NCBI RefSeq assembly: GCF_017654505.1
Contig: NC_054538.1
Location: 51,466,489-51,530,488 of the forward strand
Source of the DNA: Polyodon spathula
Lineage: Eukaryota > Chordata > Actinopteri > Acipenseriformes > Polyodontidae
Direction: 5' to 3'
Length of the DNA stretch: 64,000 bases
Part shown: positions 11,096 through 26,381 of the stretch, piece after piece
Position numbering within the stretch: position 1 is the stretch's first letter
Layout of the letters: the number at the start of each line of letters is the position of its first letter
Position numbers and translations under genes: made by a program
The notes under the pieces: model-generated
Told to the model about the DNA's origin: nothing
What the model saw: only the letters and a program-made list of their open reading frames with translations
Databases searched by the model: none

Positions 11096-11731
11096 CCTGA
11101 ACATGATAGGTGAGGCTGCTAGAGTACATCATGGTAAATATTATTCTCTAATTATCAGCATAGATACAAATGAATGCATGCTCATGTTTGTATAAGCAGA
11201 TACAACTTTACTTAAAAACAAAACAAAAAGTGTATCAATACAGGGGTCACTGTATCGATAATCATATTGTCAAGAAAAACATCACGGTTCACCGTGTGAA
11301 TTGAGGAATCGGCACACCCCTATGTGCAACACAGCAGGTGGTCTATAGCCTGCCAGCTTGACTAGAAATCTAACTGCAATAATCTATTCCTCCTTACTGT
11401 ATGTACAGTATCATGGCTTTTGATACAATTAAAGTATATTGCATTGGAAAGTAATACAGGTATGTGTCTACATTACATAAAACATTAAAAACATGAAAGT
11501 AGTTGTACAAAGATTTATAAAATGTCTAGCTTTGGCCATAAATACTAAAGCATTGTGAAGCATCTTGAACACAGAAATAAACGATACTGACATACTAAGT
11601 TATCAAATATTGGCTCTGATTCTAAAGGCATTTATTCTAAAGTGTAACCATTATTTGTGAAAGGAAAAAAAAAGTTAACAAATAACAAATTACTAACAAA
11701 AAAGGTCATTTAGAAATGTATAGGCACAGGT

Positions 11732-11749
11732 GGGGGGGGGGGGGGGGGG
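11732..11749 (+). repeat. G18 homopolymer
   Basis: An uninterrupted run of 18 G, preceded by CACAGGT. It could form G-quadruplex structures and is prone to length errors in sequencing. Confidence 0.9.
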
Positions 11750-12515
11750 TAGTCGTAGTCCAGAATGCCACGAGAGGGAGCCAGGATGGGATTCTCCTGG
11801 ATCAAAATGACAATGGATATCACCTGCCTGTAATTAGAAGCAGGTATTTAACCAGTAAACCATGTTTATTCTGGGCAGTGTGTGTGAAGCGAGGCTGTCA
11901 TGAAGAAGAAACCTGTTTAAAAGGTAGAGTAAAGACCTTTTGGATTGTGTGTGTAGTGTGCAACGCTGTGTGTTAAAGTCCTGTTTTGAGTGGTAAACGG
12001 CTTAGCCGTCTAGTGGGTTAGATAGGCAAACAAAGAAAAGTTTAGAAGGTACTCCGATTGGGAGGTAGGTGTTTGTTTTATTTTTGTTTTATTTTATTAT
12101 TGCAAATATTAAAATTGGCATGCAACTGCTTTAAAACACTTTTTAAAAGGGGCTACGAACCTTAAGATTGGTCAAATATTTCGCTATACACACACACTAC
12201 TGTATTATTTTGTTTTGGTTTTCCATTAAACAGTTTAATATGTAATTTAAAAAAAATGGAAAGGCACTCTAAGGATGCCAGAAGGGCCACACTGACAGAA
12301 ACACACCCTACAAGAACACTGGTATTACACCCGTTTTTACTCTCTAGTAATTACATTCTTTTCATTGAAAAAAGATGCGAGAGAATCAGAAAGTTATTAT
12401 TTTTTTTAAATAAAGCAGGTTAATGTTCCTGCATGGCCATGAGCAGGTTCAAGTTCAAGGCCATCCTTAAATAATTTCTTTTAACTGGTATTAGAAAATG
12501 ATTCCATACCATCAG

Positions 12516-12772
12516 CCAATCAGTTTCCAGCTCTAACGGGCTCTAATAGATGGTAGATGCCCACTGGAACATCGCAGCACCAACTGTGAATCAAATTTAA
12601 AATCAATCCAGGCAAGTGCTGGCTTTTTCTTTCTCACTTGCTGTAAGCGTAGTTCACATCTATTGGACAGTAAATACTAAACAAAAGACACGATTGGTCC
12701 AAACACCAGCCAATCAATAATTTGCATAGATTAAATCAACCAATCCTGTACCTGAAACTGCCGATAGCCAAT
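12516..12772. promoter_or_regulatory. Cluster of six CCAAT boxes with an octamer-like motif
   Basis: CCAAT occurs at about 12516, 12710, 12740 and 12768 on the plus strand and ATTGG at 12662 and 12693. The last three plus-strand boxes are spaced 30 and 28 bp apart. An ATTTGCAT octamer-like motif is at about 12720. Such spacing is typical of NF-Y arrays in promoters and some LTRs. Here it lies inside phactr2 intron 3, next to a palindromic MITE. Function is inference. Confidence 0.35.
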
Positions 12773-12803
12773 CACAGACTGTCAGCTCGACTGGCGCAGA
12801 CAC

Positions 12804-13417
12804 ACTGGGTGCGTTAAGTAAGTGAGCAGCTCAGAGCGGCTCAGTAAAAGAATCAACTTAATGACTAGCTCAGTTCCGCTCCTCCAGAGCATTTCTCATC
12901 AGTGATCAGAGTGAAAAAAGTGGAGATGACAGGCAGGATTGACAAATACGTTTGTCAAGAACGATGAACTGGTTTCGACTTATGAAGTTATGTATTAATT
13001 GGCTAAATAAGGTGGTAAAAATGGTTGTTTTCGAATTTGTATCATTTAATTTAATTTTTAAAAAATGTAGAGCTGTTTTACGGCTATTAATGTATTATTA
13101 TTAGACTTGTAGTATTAATATTATTCATAATGTTCATTATTAATGTCGGTATTGTCGGTATTAAACACAGCCAGATATGAGGTTCAGTCCAAACAGAGCA
13201 CTGAACTCAGTGAGGTACAGCAGGGGACAGTAACTCCACACAGGGCCATTTCATCTACCACCATCTCAGAAACACAAACAAGCAAATAATTATTATTCTC
13301 CATGTTTAAATGTCGCTCAGCGCTCTCGTGGAGCAGAGCGTTAAGTCATTTAAATGAGCTCAGTGTGCTTTCTGAGCATTCTTACTCCGAGCGGCTCACT
13401 TACTTAACATGCCCAGT
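12804..13417. mobile_element. Non-autonomous element with inverted GTTAAGTAAGTGAGC ends
   Basis: The left end ACTGGGTGCGTTAAGTAAGT (12804 on) and the right end, reverse-complemented ACTGGGCATGTTAAGTAAGT (from 13417), match at 17 of 20 positions. Both ends continue into GAGCGGCTC-type sequence. It is about 614 bp, with an AT-rich middle and no coding sequence. No matching flanking duplication was seen, so its class is unknown. Confidence 0.6.
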
Positions 13418-14404
13418 ATCTTTCAACAACAACAGAGCGAGACGTGGACAGTTTGGTAATATTGCTCCATTAATATATAAATTCAGGAGAGAGGGTTTGG
13501 CTGAAGGTAGAAACATGGTGAGTTAGGAGGTATTTTAGAGTGGTATTTAATGAGAGATTGTATTGGTAGTTCAGACTGTGTGGGACACGGACTGTTCAGT
13601 AATTGCTCCATTCATTCTTCAGGCAATGTCCAGATTATAAATAGGTTATAATTAAAACCCTAACAAGTTAATACAAAATAATAAAAACTACTTGTTTTTC
13701 TCTATGTGTATGTCATCCTTGTTTTTTATTTTTAAAAAAATGTTCAGGGCTATTTTCTTAGAATGTCTTTACTCAGCGGAAAGGTACATGATGAGTCACT
13801 ACCAGTTTCAGTTAAATATATATTTTTTTATTTTTTTAAACAAAACAATGGTTAAAATAATTAATAGCGATAGTGCTCTCTCGATGATGGCCCTACTGTG
13901 TGATAGTCGACCTACACTTTCATTAGCACCCTCGCCTTGGGCTTGGGACGCATAACTCCCGTTGCACAACCAAGTTTAAAATAAAGTTTGAAATAGTGAA
14001 ATAGGGAAGAGGCATTTTAAAGAGTTTTTAAATTGCCATTTATTCACGGTAGAGCCATTATCAACAGGGCACTATCACTTAAGTGAAAATCTGAAGCAGC
14101 TGTACGTCAAAATAACAAATGTTTTTACTTTACTGATATAGGCTACAATATGATTGCATTAGAAGTTGTCATTCAGCTTTCATCTTGAAGCTTGTTGTGT
14201 ACTACACATTTAAATCAAACCAAGTACAGTATAGGAATTTGATTGCACCCTTTTAGACATTCTTTTGCAGTGTCATCTTAAAGGCACGGTTACCATTTTA
14301 AAATGTGCTTGCTTATTTTTGTCAGGTCGACCACTTTGCAATACTGCTAAGCTTCCCACCTTCCCCTAGAGGGGCTAAATAGTTGTGCACAACACTGTAC
14401 TCAC

Positions 14405-14485
14405 CTTGATCAGGGATTTCCTTGAGAACACCTCTTCTTATTAATTCTTCACGACTTTGCCTTGTGGATATTTTTCTCTCCAACA
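14405..14485 (-). CDS. phactr2: phactr2 exon 3, first RPEL motif
   Basis: 81-nt exon with a strong polypyrimidine acceptor (TTCTTTTAAG, AG at 14487-14486) and a consensus donor G|GTGAGT (GT at 14404-14403). It encodes VLERKISTRQSREELIRRG followed by VLKEIPDQ. This is the first RPEL repeat of the PHACTR family, which binds monomeric actin. As in other PHACTR RPEL1 repeats the 'RP' of the name is replaced, here by RQ, while the EEL and the helical RRGVLKE are kept. Phase continues from exon 2 and into exon 4. It lies about 13.2 kb from exon 2 and 11.7 kb from exon 4. Confidence 0.95.
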
Positions 14486-14788
14486 CTTAAAAGAAAAAAA
14501 AAGAAATGAGTCTCCTTACATATTCTGAAATTAGTTATTGCTTTGTGTTCAAGCAAAAAATAATACTGTAGTTTATTCCCCATTATAAAAGAGTATGAAG
14601 GCATGGATATTTACAGTAACCTGTTCTACAGAAGTAACATTCTGACCTGGTGCCTGGGCAGGTTAACCCAGTCAATGTGCAGTGTTTGTATGTGAACATT
14701 GGGATTATCTGAAACCATGAGCCTGGTTAGCCACAACACCCAGGCAGTGTTTTGCTGTCTTTTGCAGAATGATGGGAAGCAAGCATTA

Positions 14789-14935
14789 GCGTATTTAGCA
14801 GACGCCTTTATCCAAGGCAACTTATAGAGACTAGGGTGTGTGAGCTATGCATCAACTGCACAGTCACTTACAACATCTCACCCGAAAGATAGAATACAAG
14901 GAGGTAAAAGTGTATCTTGCAGGTCAAACACACTA
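14789..14935 (-). repeat. SINE, reverse orientation (tail and partial body)
   Basis: TTAGCAGACGCCTTTATCCA then AGGCAACTTATAGAGACTAG is the reverse complement of a SINE L2-like tail. The continuation GTGTGTGAGCTATGCATCAA and CACTTACAACATCTCACCCG matches a SINE body that I associate with sturgeon-like genomes. The tRNA head is not clear. Confidence 0.65.
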
Positions 14936-16054
14936 ATTCATTTCTGTATAGATTCCATCAATAGAAATAAAATAGTTTTATGCAGTTAAATATTAATAAA
15001 CAAAGATATGATGGATTTTGTGTGGTATATGGCCACACCCACTCAAAGACGACCCAATTCATTTTAGGGAACAGGTGCCACAACCCTATACTTTTAACCG
15101 GTGGCGAGGCAGTGGGATCCCACTGATCAACAGAGGCAGCGACTAAATGGGGATCGGCAAGAAACAGAGTAGTGTAATTTCCAAAACTGTAATGTGTTTG
15201 ATTACCAATAATATGCGCTTCAGTATCTATACTTTGCAATTAGTTTCTATTAGTTTAGCGATTGTCTGTTCTGGCTTATAATAACCATTTGTGTAATTTT
15301 GTCTGTGATCACAGGATACAGACTGTCACAGAACAGTAGACCACTGACAGTGACACTGAAATCTTTTCAAAGATGATAAATTACACATATTACAATAACG
15401 TACAGTAAGCATAAGGATTGATAAGATGGCATTACATAAAGCAGATAAGACAATTTCAGCAATGAATATGGAAAAATAAAAGTTTCTTTACTCACATTAC
15501 ATCAGTGGTACACATTTTCTGATGTGGTAAAGTTTGGATAGTTGATTGTAATCCAGAAATACAGGTTTATATTCCAATATGGTAATGCCATAACAACTGT
15601 ATCCTGATGATGCATACACAATATCAAAGTCTCTATATAATTGTAAAAGTGAGTGTCGATATTATGACTGTAGGTTTCTGTCAAATAGTAATGTAACTGA
15701 AATACTGTAGCTTAGGTAAGCAAGGAAATTAAGAAACAGGCAACCCACAGTGCACAAAATGACTTCCTTTGAGTGAGTGTTCAATAGCAGTTGTTTTGTA
15801 CCTGCCTGTGTTATTTTAGGTGACATGAATTTTAGCTGGATGAATCAGCTTTTCTGACAACCATGATCTTAAAAATTGCATGATAACTTCTTTGTAATCC
15901 CTTTGATACTTGACCCCCTTTCAAGCCAATCTTTTCCACATGATCTCTGCAGCTAGTTTTATCCATTTTCATTACTGTATACTGTACTCAGTACGCACTT
16001 TAACAACAGCCTTGGCTTGAAGACGAGTTGTATTTATTTTCTTTACCAAAAGAA

Positions 16055-16075
16055 ATAGATAGATAGATAGACAGA
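16055..16075. repeat. Short (GATA)n microsatellite
   Basis: ATAGATAGATAGATAGACAG directly precedes the dispersed AACATAAGAA repeat. Confidence 0.85.
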
Positions 16076-16385
16076 TAAGAACATAAGAAAGTTTACAAAC
16101 GAGAGGAAGCCATTCGGCCCATCTTGCTCGTTTGGTTGTTAGTAGCTTATTGAAGGTGTCAGCTTCAACAACATTACTGGGAAGTTGAATCCAGACCCTC
16201 ACAATTCTCTGTGTAAAAAAAGTGCCTCCTATTCTGTTCTGAATGCCTCTTTGTCTAATCTCCATTTGTGACCCCTGGTCATTGTTTCTTTTTTCAGGTC
16301 AAAAAAGTCCCTTGGGTCGACATTGTCAATACCTTTTAGAATTTTGAATGCTTGAATTAGGTCGCCGAGTAGGATATAACTTCAC
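16076..16385 (-). repeat. Dispersed LINE-like repeat (AACATAAGAAAGTTTAC family)
   Basis: Starts AGAACATAAGAAAGTTTACA and continues GCCATTCGGCCCATCTTGCT. The minus strand encodes GGTFFTQRIVRVWIQLPSNV then VEADTFNKL, which resembles the C-terminal tail of LINE ORF2 proteins (FFTxRVVxxWNxLPxxVVxA). Shorter relatives occur at 39199-39243, 50965-51012 and 51511-51650. It may be the 3' part of a CR1- or RTE-like LINE. The family is not certain. Confidence 0.6.
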
Positions 16386-17716
16386 CAGTTGCGAAACATT
16401 TTTTGGAAGAAAACCATGACATTAATACTTTAAGGTGTATTGGAACAGAAAAAAATAAGTCAAAATAGCAGGGGTGGCAATAAATTGTTAGACAGAATAG
16501 TTTTGGATTTTTAACTTAAATACTGTGGTACCGAATGGATTAAATGAATACGACTTGGTACCTTTTTATGAACTATACCTAAATTTGTTTTAGGAGTGAC
16601 TGCTTTTACTTAAGTTTGACTAATAATTAAAATAATTGGTGTATTAGTATTTCTATATAACTGGTTTAAATGCTATCTGAAGGATCAATGCTGGATAATT
16701 GATGTCTGTAATTCAATGGAATGGTTTATTTTGTATAATATACACAGAGATAACAGTTTTAGAATCTAAGCGAAAATTGCTGAACAAATATCTGTGATAT
16801 ACCAGGTGTGGTAAATCAATTGGCAATTTGTGTTGTGTGCCCATGAACTAACACTTTACTTAATTATAATTACCTGTTAAAGTCGGTGTACTTAAAATCG
16901 AGGTATTGAAGTTGTGTATACCGACTGATGAAAGCTTTTTGGCTGAAACATTTGTGATTTTCCTTATGGATTAGAATTTTAATCTTCAAAAAATGAAGCT
17001 GTGAAATGAAGAAAAAATAATGAAAATGACTTTTTGGAATTAATTTGTTTGTTTTTCTTATGAGTGTGGACCTTCGTCACATTGCTGTGAATTGCTATTC
17101 ATTTTTGGGTCGACACACCGATGAGTTAAAAGAGAAATTTGAAACAGTGTGTGGTGGTATCTGTTGTATAAATCTCAAAATTGATACAAGAAAATGTCAG
17201 GATTACTAATGAAACTGGAAGAATGTACAAGGAATGTTGGGTGAAATATCCAGCAGACCAGGAGGGGAAATAAATACAATCAATAATCATTTACAGCGGT
17301 TCCAAGTTCTGTAGCTCCAATATTGACGTGTATTGCTGTCTTTGGATTTTGGGTTTGTGCCTAGTTGTCTCATTTAATTGATGGGATCAAGGAGTAAGTC
17401 AAAACAATTAAACTTGCCTTAAACTTATTTACTGTTTACCCATACCAAAATGATTAGCCAACAAACAAAACCTAGGGGTGTTTTCAATCTTATTATACAA
17501 CAATTGGACACTACTTTCCCACTGTTTTGAGGTCAGTCATTCTGTTAAAATTCAATAATGGAAAAGATGACACAAATTAACAACACCTGTTCGAACACCA
17601 TTGCTTATTGAGAAACAATTCACAGGGATGCTCGAGCAATGATTATTTCAGACAAAACGGTAAATAAGCAGCCATTCCCCAGTATGAACAATATAACTGG
17701 TATCTTTGAAGTTAAA

Positions 17717-17718
<2 letters not shown>

Positions 17719-17778
<60 letters not shown>
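17719..17778. repeat. (AC)n microsatellite
   Basis: An uninterrupted AC dinucleotide repeat of about 30 units. Confidence 0.95.
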
Positions 17779-17782
<4 letters not shown>

Positions 17783-19171
17783 TCAATATACAGTAGCTCC
17801 TGGTTTCTTTATTCAAAACGATAACGTTATGTTGATTGGAAACTGACTCAAATAAGCAATGAATTCAGATAATAAGCAAAAGCTAAAAATGTTCTAGAAC
17901 ACACATGGATTAAAGTTCAGAAACATTTTACACGTTACTCACGCAACAGTCAGCATGAAGATGAATATTGTGAGAGCACAACAATCTTTTTGTGGAAATT
18001 ACAAATACATCTCACTGTTACATTATTTATATTTCTGGTCATCAAGCAGTTATGGGGTTGCATTTACACCATGAGTAAAATGTTTTTAATTTGTAGTGAG
18101 ATATGTGACTTTTGCATGTCCTGTTTATGTGTGATTGTTATAGAAGCATAGTTTTAAAAGGTCACTAGGAGTTATATTGATTAACTTGCCATATCCTACG
18201 GCCATAAGTAGATTGCTATTTTAATTAATTCACCACAGCCTGCAGCCTTAGGTGAAGTAACTTGTTTTTGTGACGTTTCCCTTCCCACGCTCAGTTAGTA
18301 AGTATATAAGGCTCTTGATTATGGTAACAAGTCACAGACATGTATCAGAAAGAAGCAATCTCCTCTACTTCACCTGTGCCCATATTGGAAGGGGTAATAT
18401 ATATTTTTTTATGCATGCTTATGGCTTAATATAATACATTGTTACACTAGAAGTAAATAATAAAGACTGTTAACTTTGTGTGACATGTAGTTTACTCTCC
18501 ATCATCTTTGGGCTGAACCCTTTGAATCATACGTCTTTTTTTTTTTTTAATGGCAGGAAATTGCCGTCATCTTTTATGCACACGGGCCATTTTGTTTAGG
18601 TTGTATGCTTTGTGACTGCTGTTCAGGTCACCAAGAACATTTGTCACCAAAGTGGATATTACTATTAAAAAAATAAGATAATTATCTTACATATAAAACT
18701 TATTTTATTGGTGACGTTTTTTATATTTCCCTTCTACCTAAAATTACAGTTACCTCAAGCTAACTGTAATAACTGTAATGCAGATTATTCTCAATTTTAT
18801 ATACTGTAATTACAATGATTTGTTGATTTAAAAAAAATAATAACAATAAGCAATTGCAATGCATAAATGCTTACGGTTAATGTGGAGTTTAGTGTCTAAG
18901 CATAGTATTGTACTTCCTAGTCTTCAAGTGGTACAAATAGTTTAAAAGACACATATAATAATAAGGGTGGCCTCTGCACATTCCATTAACTAAAAGATAC
19001 CTTCTCTCTCCCAGGCTTCTCACTATTTATGCATCAGAATCAGTTCTGAAAGCATATGGAATGCCAAGGCGTTCAGCTTTACCTATTCATCCAATAGCTG
19101 ATGGACTGATCTGGACAGATCCCCTTGGGGCCTTGTTTCCATTATATATGGTCATTTCATATCCAAATCTA

Positions 19172-20960
<1,789 letters not shown>

Positions 20961-23136
20961 CAGGACAGCCACAATAAAATCATTACTTTTATTAAAAATG
21001 TGCACGGATTAATCTGCCGATTAATATACCAGTTAATCAACTACTGTAAAAAACGTTATATAAATCGATTTTGTAGGCATTTTTGCAGGACTCTTAAAAG
21101 GGGAAGTGACTAATACACTGGTGTGACGTATGCGACAGTGTGTCTGATATTAAACTACTGAACCAGTGCCACAGTGGCATTGCTACAGCCACGGTTATGA
21201 CCCACACAAACGTAACTGTCAACAACCTGATTTATTTTTTCAGGCTCTATGACATTCAGGTCATGTTGCTAGGTAGAAACACAAAACCACTGTTTGAATT
21301 AAAAGTTTTAATTAGTTACTCTTAGTCATTTTGCATGTTAAACGCAAGCTTTCAGACTCTTGACTGACCTCATCTCGACCTAGATGCGTGCATGTGGGAA
21401 AAATATAAATACTGGTTAAAGTTCTTTGGAACATGAAAAAGTCACAGCTATACTGCTTTACTGTTTACACAACATCTGTCCATCTCTATCAATTTCCTTT
21501 TTCCCACCGAGTCATTGATTTATCATAGCGATGCCAAGGGTTAGCTGTCCTAAAGAGTGAGATTTCCAGCTCCAAAGAGTGATATTCATGGTCAAAGAGT
21601 GAGACTTTCCAGGTGTGGTGTCAGGTCATTGCTTAACAGGGCCTCTCATCTTTGGTCCTTGACAACATCCATTGGTCCAGGTTTTTAATCCAACCAGCAC
21701 TTAGTCTGTTTTAAAATGTACACTGCTTAATAATGCATATTAAACACTTCAATCAGCTAAATTCATTAATATGTAACCCTCAGTAATATGGTACAGTTTG
21801 CAGACACATGCTACAAAAACAGAATTTGATTTATATTTTCCCAGGACAATTGGCAGTTTTAACTTTAATATACATAAGAAACTTGTGTATTTATTGTACA
21901 TAAGCCACTTCTCTGTGGCAGAAAGGTATAATCCTTATGCAGCTGTATTTTCTTTATGATGCAATAGTAATATTACGATCTTAGCAAAACCAAACATGCA
22001 ACGCAATTGTTCTGTTTAGCATTGGGACAAATACGCAGCTTCAAATAAAATGTATTTTCTATTCACGTCACAGAATACAGTACAGAAACTACCATGCAAA
22101 TGAAACCACTGCATCAATGAGGTGTGGAATAAATAAAAACATTATTAGCATTAATAGCATTATTATGCTTTCTTCAAATTAGTGTTCAAACTATTTTCTT
22201 GTAGGGATCAGCAGTTTGCACAAAATCTCACCTGGAGTTTATGCTGCGTAGTTCGACCTAGAGTTTATGCACATGTGCAATTGTTTTAAGTGTGGCATTC
22301 TTTAAGTTAGAGATTTACTTTTAAAGTTTGCCATCTGACATCACAGTTAATGAAAGCATCAAGTACAGTAAACATTGTTTCTCGCAGTGCTTGGTGCTGA
22401 CACGATCACAGATAGGTTGAAAACATGAACGCCCGCCCTTGCACAGTATTGCTTAGTGCCAATTGGTTGAATCGCTAAATCCCAGCACCCACACAGCAAA
22501 TACAATTTGCTGAACAGTTGCTCCTCTCTCCTCTCACGGGCATGTAGTCTCCATGGTTACCACAGTACACAAAAGCCGCTTTCCACGCTCTAAGCCCTTT
22601 GACTGAGGGAATGTTTGTGAGCGGGAGATAGCTTGCTACTGTGTGAGTCTCACCCCCAATGCGGGAGACTTGACAGGTCTGTTATCAAAATTCAGACTGA
22701 ACCTGCCCCTGAGATCTGTAGTAAACAGCCATTGGTTAGAAAGCTGAGTGGTAAACTTATCAATTATTCCGTTCGTTGCAACCGCACTGCAATATTATAT
22801 AACGCAGGTGTTTTTGAGACTGGATAAAGTAGGGCAGAAACACAACAGATTTGAAATTGCACATTGCTGAATTTACCCAAATGCATGGCAATCGCAATGC
22901 TGAAAAAACAGTACGTGACTGGAGACGAAACAAAGACAAAAACGAGCTGATAGGAAAGTATTTATGGCCCATGTAGTAAACATTTAGTTTGAATGAAGTA
23001 CTTTGAATGACTAATACATATTGTAATTTGTTCTACATGGCGGTGCAATGCAGTGGTACACTTGTAATGTGTACAATTATGGTTCTGATTAACAAAACAA
23101 AATGAAAGTGTTTGTACAGCTGGAAATGTAATGCAA

Positions 23137-24655
23137 CTACAGCCTTGCTACCCGACCCGAACCTGACGGAACCTGAGAAGAAGAGTCGGTTTTGGGTTGG
23201 ATGTAGTTTGTATATTATGGTTCAGGCTCGGGTAGGCTCGGGTAGGTTATTTGTGAAATTACAAACCCACTTATTCATTTTGTGCAGCCTGTCAAATGCT
23301 GCGTCACGGGGCTTTACTAAGTAACAGGATATAATTAATTTCCAACGCAGCTAACAACCAATAATCATCTCGGCTGATAAACTGACATTTTGTGCAGCCT
23401 GTCAACAAATGCTGCATGGGCGGTCTTAACGGGATACAGTTCAGTTGCAAAACACCAACGTCATCATTTAACAGCCAGTCTTATGCAAATGCTCACACAA
23501 AAAAAAAACTCTAAGTGAAATGCCTAATTGTTAGCTCTCATCAGTCGACAATTCATGCCTTTTTAGATAGTGACACAAACTGTTTAGGTCCAGTTAATGA
23601 TACAAAATGTATTTGTCCTGTAGTAAACTATATGAATTTGTTTAAATGTAAAGAACGACTAAATCTACAGTATTAAAACACTGCTCTTTAATTCACTGTT
23701 AGTTTTCTTTTTTTCTCTCACTCGTAATGTGTTGTCATAGCAAACGTGAAACCCTGTTTATATCACGACCCGCTTTATATTACAAACTATAACTGCCTGG
23801 CAATCATGATAAAGCAGGTTCATCTGTATATAGGCTGTTGGAGTAAAAAATATATATATATCTAACTCAAAATGTCAGCTGTTCAGCCGGTGCCCCCCAC
23901 ATTTGTCAAGTGGTTTTGAGTGACATATTGTGCAATTTGGTATTTCAACGAAATAATCAGGGGCTCATACCTTTTTGGAGGACTGCCAATTAATCGCTGT
24001 CAGGTCTGTCACACTCACACCTGATGTTTCAAAGCTGACTGCAAAAGTAAAGTGCAGTTGTTCTTATTGAATTTGTTATAATGAAAATAATTGTTTAAAA
24101 TACAAATGTATACTATTTAAAAAAAAAAAGTTATTCTGCATTCCTGTGTATATGGGTACCATACCTCAGCCAGGCATATATGAAACACAGTGAACAAAAA
24201 CACAATCGAGAATTTAAAATAAAAATGTGTGCTATTTTTTTAATTTACTATGTTTTTGTGCATTCCTGTGAATAAGGGTTCCTGTACCATACAGAGACTT
24301 AAATGTAATACAATAGGTTGTTGTATGCAAAACCTGATATACAAATGTATTGTTTATCCTACAATCAGCATACACTTTGGAATTAGTATTGCAAAACACT
24401 TAATTTTCTGCTTAGTGGCAAGAAATATATTGTAGCGGCCCTGCCAAGGAGGCTTCCAGACGACGCACGTCCGCGGTCCGCCATTTGCCGACCACTGCTC
24501 TACACTGAAGGTACTTCGTTGCAATAACGTACGTTAGGAATATGGAGATGGTTGGGGCAGGTCCGGTATGCAAATATTTCAAAAGGTCTTGGGCTGGGTT
24601 CGGATTTTTGTTTGGTCGGATTTTAAATTTAAGCCCGAGCAGACCTCTAAGTGCA
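23137..24655. repeat. Possible hAT-type element with C/G-rich ends
   Basis: The left part CTTGCTACCCGACCCGAACC followed by repeated GGCTCGGGTAGG, and the right part GGGTTCGGATTTTTGTTTGG then TTTAAGCCCGAGCAGACCTC, form loosely inverted ends of a type often seen in fish hAT elements. Inside, CATTTTGTGCAGCCTGTCAA occurs twice about 115 bp apart (23277 and 23390). A second hAT-like end, GTCCGCCATTTGCCGACCAC at about 24475-24495, suggests a nested insertion. No transposase is visible. Confidence 0.35.
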
Positions 24656-25775
24656 ATTCTACTGCACTGTATGCTACAAGAAGATGTAGTTGTTTACTGG
24701 TTATTCGATGGTGCATAGTTTAGGTTTATTTATTTTTTGCTTTTTAATTGATGCAAGCAGCACTGTTTAACACTTTTCTTTTAAATTTGAATCAATACAA
24801 GAGATCTGTAAAAGCCAATGTAGCTGGAACTATTGCCTAAGTATGGTTTCGGAAAGAAATGTTCAGTAAAGCAAAGGAGATGTGTCCTTGAAATGTTTGG
24901 GATGAGCTAAAATAAAACAGGTTAACAGAGCTACGATGTTGGATGTAGAACTTGATTTTACGCTCTGTTAATTATTTATTTTTAAATCCATTCAAGTACC
25001 ATTTGTCAGTGGTTTACTCTGTTACTACTGGAATTCACAGCTCTGTGACAGTATTATATCTAGACTTTGATATTGCACTTAAAATGTACTTGAACCAATT
25101 TAGACATTTTGAAAAACTGAGTAGTTTTAACTACAAACAAAAACACTCAAATTATTAATGAAATAAAATATTGCAAATAAGGGTTATTTTGGAACTAAAC
25201 CTGTGTATATAATCCTTCATTATTTATCGCTGTTACACAAGTAGGAAGAAAATAAATTGTAAAAATGAAACACAAAAAAGGCTTTTTGCTAAAACTGACA
25301 CCTTAAAAGGATGGAGCGACTTTTACACCAGTGCGAACTATACAGCAATTTTTTACGGTAATACCCATAAATTAACCGATAACATTTTTTTAATCAAGTG
25401 ACATCCATAATATTTACATGAACATTATAATAAGGACAGTGCAGATCAGTTGAGATTATTGCTGGACTGATCATCTCCCTGTGTGCTTAAAAAAGGCTGT
25501 GTATATTGTGGGGTGTTCATACTTGTAAGCAATTTGTAAAACATCCGATATTGATATTGATATATTTAAAAATAGTGTGGCACAGTGTTGCTCATGCACA
25601 CTTTACGAAAGAGCAGGGTAACTCCAAACTGCTTTCTCGTATTGTTAACGCTCTTTACACGTCAAATCGTTGCGAGACGGCCCCACAGTTCGTATGCCGG
25701 GTGACCGGTCAAAGCAGGGTCCTCGCGGCTACAGTAGGCCGGGCGCCTTAAAAATAAAAAAATAACTTTAGAAAA

Positions 25776-25810
<35 letters not shown>

Positions 25811-26381
25811 GCTGGGCAAACATAAAAGAACTAATGTTTTTTCACATGTATTCAAAGACAAATGTCTGTATCCGTCAGAAATAGTTTTATCTGTGAGAGA
25901 GTTTACATATACTGTCGCGGAAGCCGGCAGTGAGATTTACTCTGCTGGAGTTGCTGCTCGCTTTCCCTCGCTGCTGCTGCGTTTCTGTCTGCAATATTAT
26001 GAGACAGGTCATACTTGCAAAACTCGTATATTAATCAACGTTTTAATTTTCTTTTCATGATGCAGTCCTAAAAACAGTGAGTAAATATTGTACAACGCCG
26101 TCTTTAACGTGTGTTTTATTTGAAGTGTTTGTTCAAGTTAAAAACCAATGTTATTACTTTATGAAAACGCCTCTATGACCACTTTGTTTGTTGCCAAGAC
26201 ACAAGGGCAGTGATTATTTAAATAAAAAAAAAAATAACAATAATAATGTTTTTACTTGAAATACACACACGATTTAACGTAAAGTAAGGCCCTTCTTAAT
26301 TCTGGAATTTTTTTCAACTTTAATACAGTGCTAATATAATGGCTTTGATAACGTTTTTAAAACGAATAACCAAACAAATAT

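Larger units (their letters stand above)
9809..11322. mobile_element. hAT-like non-autonomous element carrying a minisatellite
   Basis: The left end begins TAGGGCTGGGTATCGGCAG. The right end, reverse-complemented, begins TAGGGGTGTGCCGATTCCTC. These imperfect inverted ends resemble the 'TAGGGCTGGG' family of hAT-type elements. Near the right end ATACAGGGGTCACTGTATCG (about 11238-11257) echoes the minisatellite near the left end. No clean 8-bp target duplication was found (CATTGTAC left, TGTGCAAC right), so the borders are tentative. Inside are the 31-bp tandem array and a short protein-like segment at 10982-11095. Confidence 0.5.
2701..14404 (-). other. phactr2: phactr2 intron 3 (repeat-rich)
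   Basis: Intron of about 11.7 kb. Named insertions are listed separately. In the rest (about 2.71-3.02, 3.65-4.78, 5.84-6.32, 6.45-6.94, 9.19-9.80, 11.33-12.51 and 13.42-14.40 kb) I see AT-rich sequence without supported genes. A possible small inverted-end element sits at about 4508-4735 (CTCAGAGTTAC near the left, GTAACTTTGAGTT near the right). A Tc1-like end starting GGCCAAAAGTTTACCATCAC lies at about 4785-5050. Confidence 0.8.

Noticed and set aside
22633..22827. Small plus-strand frames in 21.0-25.2 kb as genes
   Set aside because: No domain, splice or codon support; typical chance ORFs in repeat-rich DNA.
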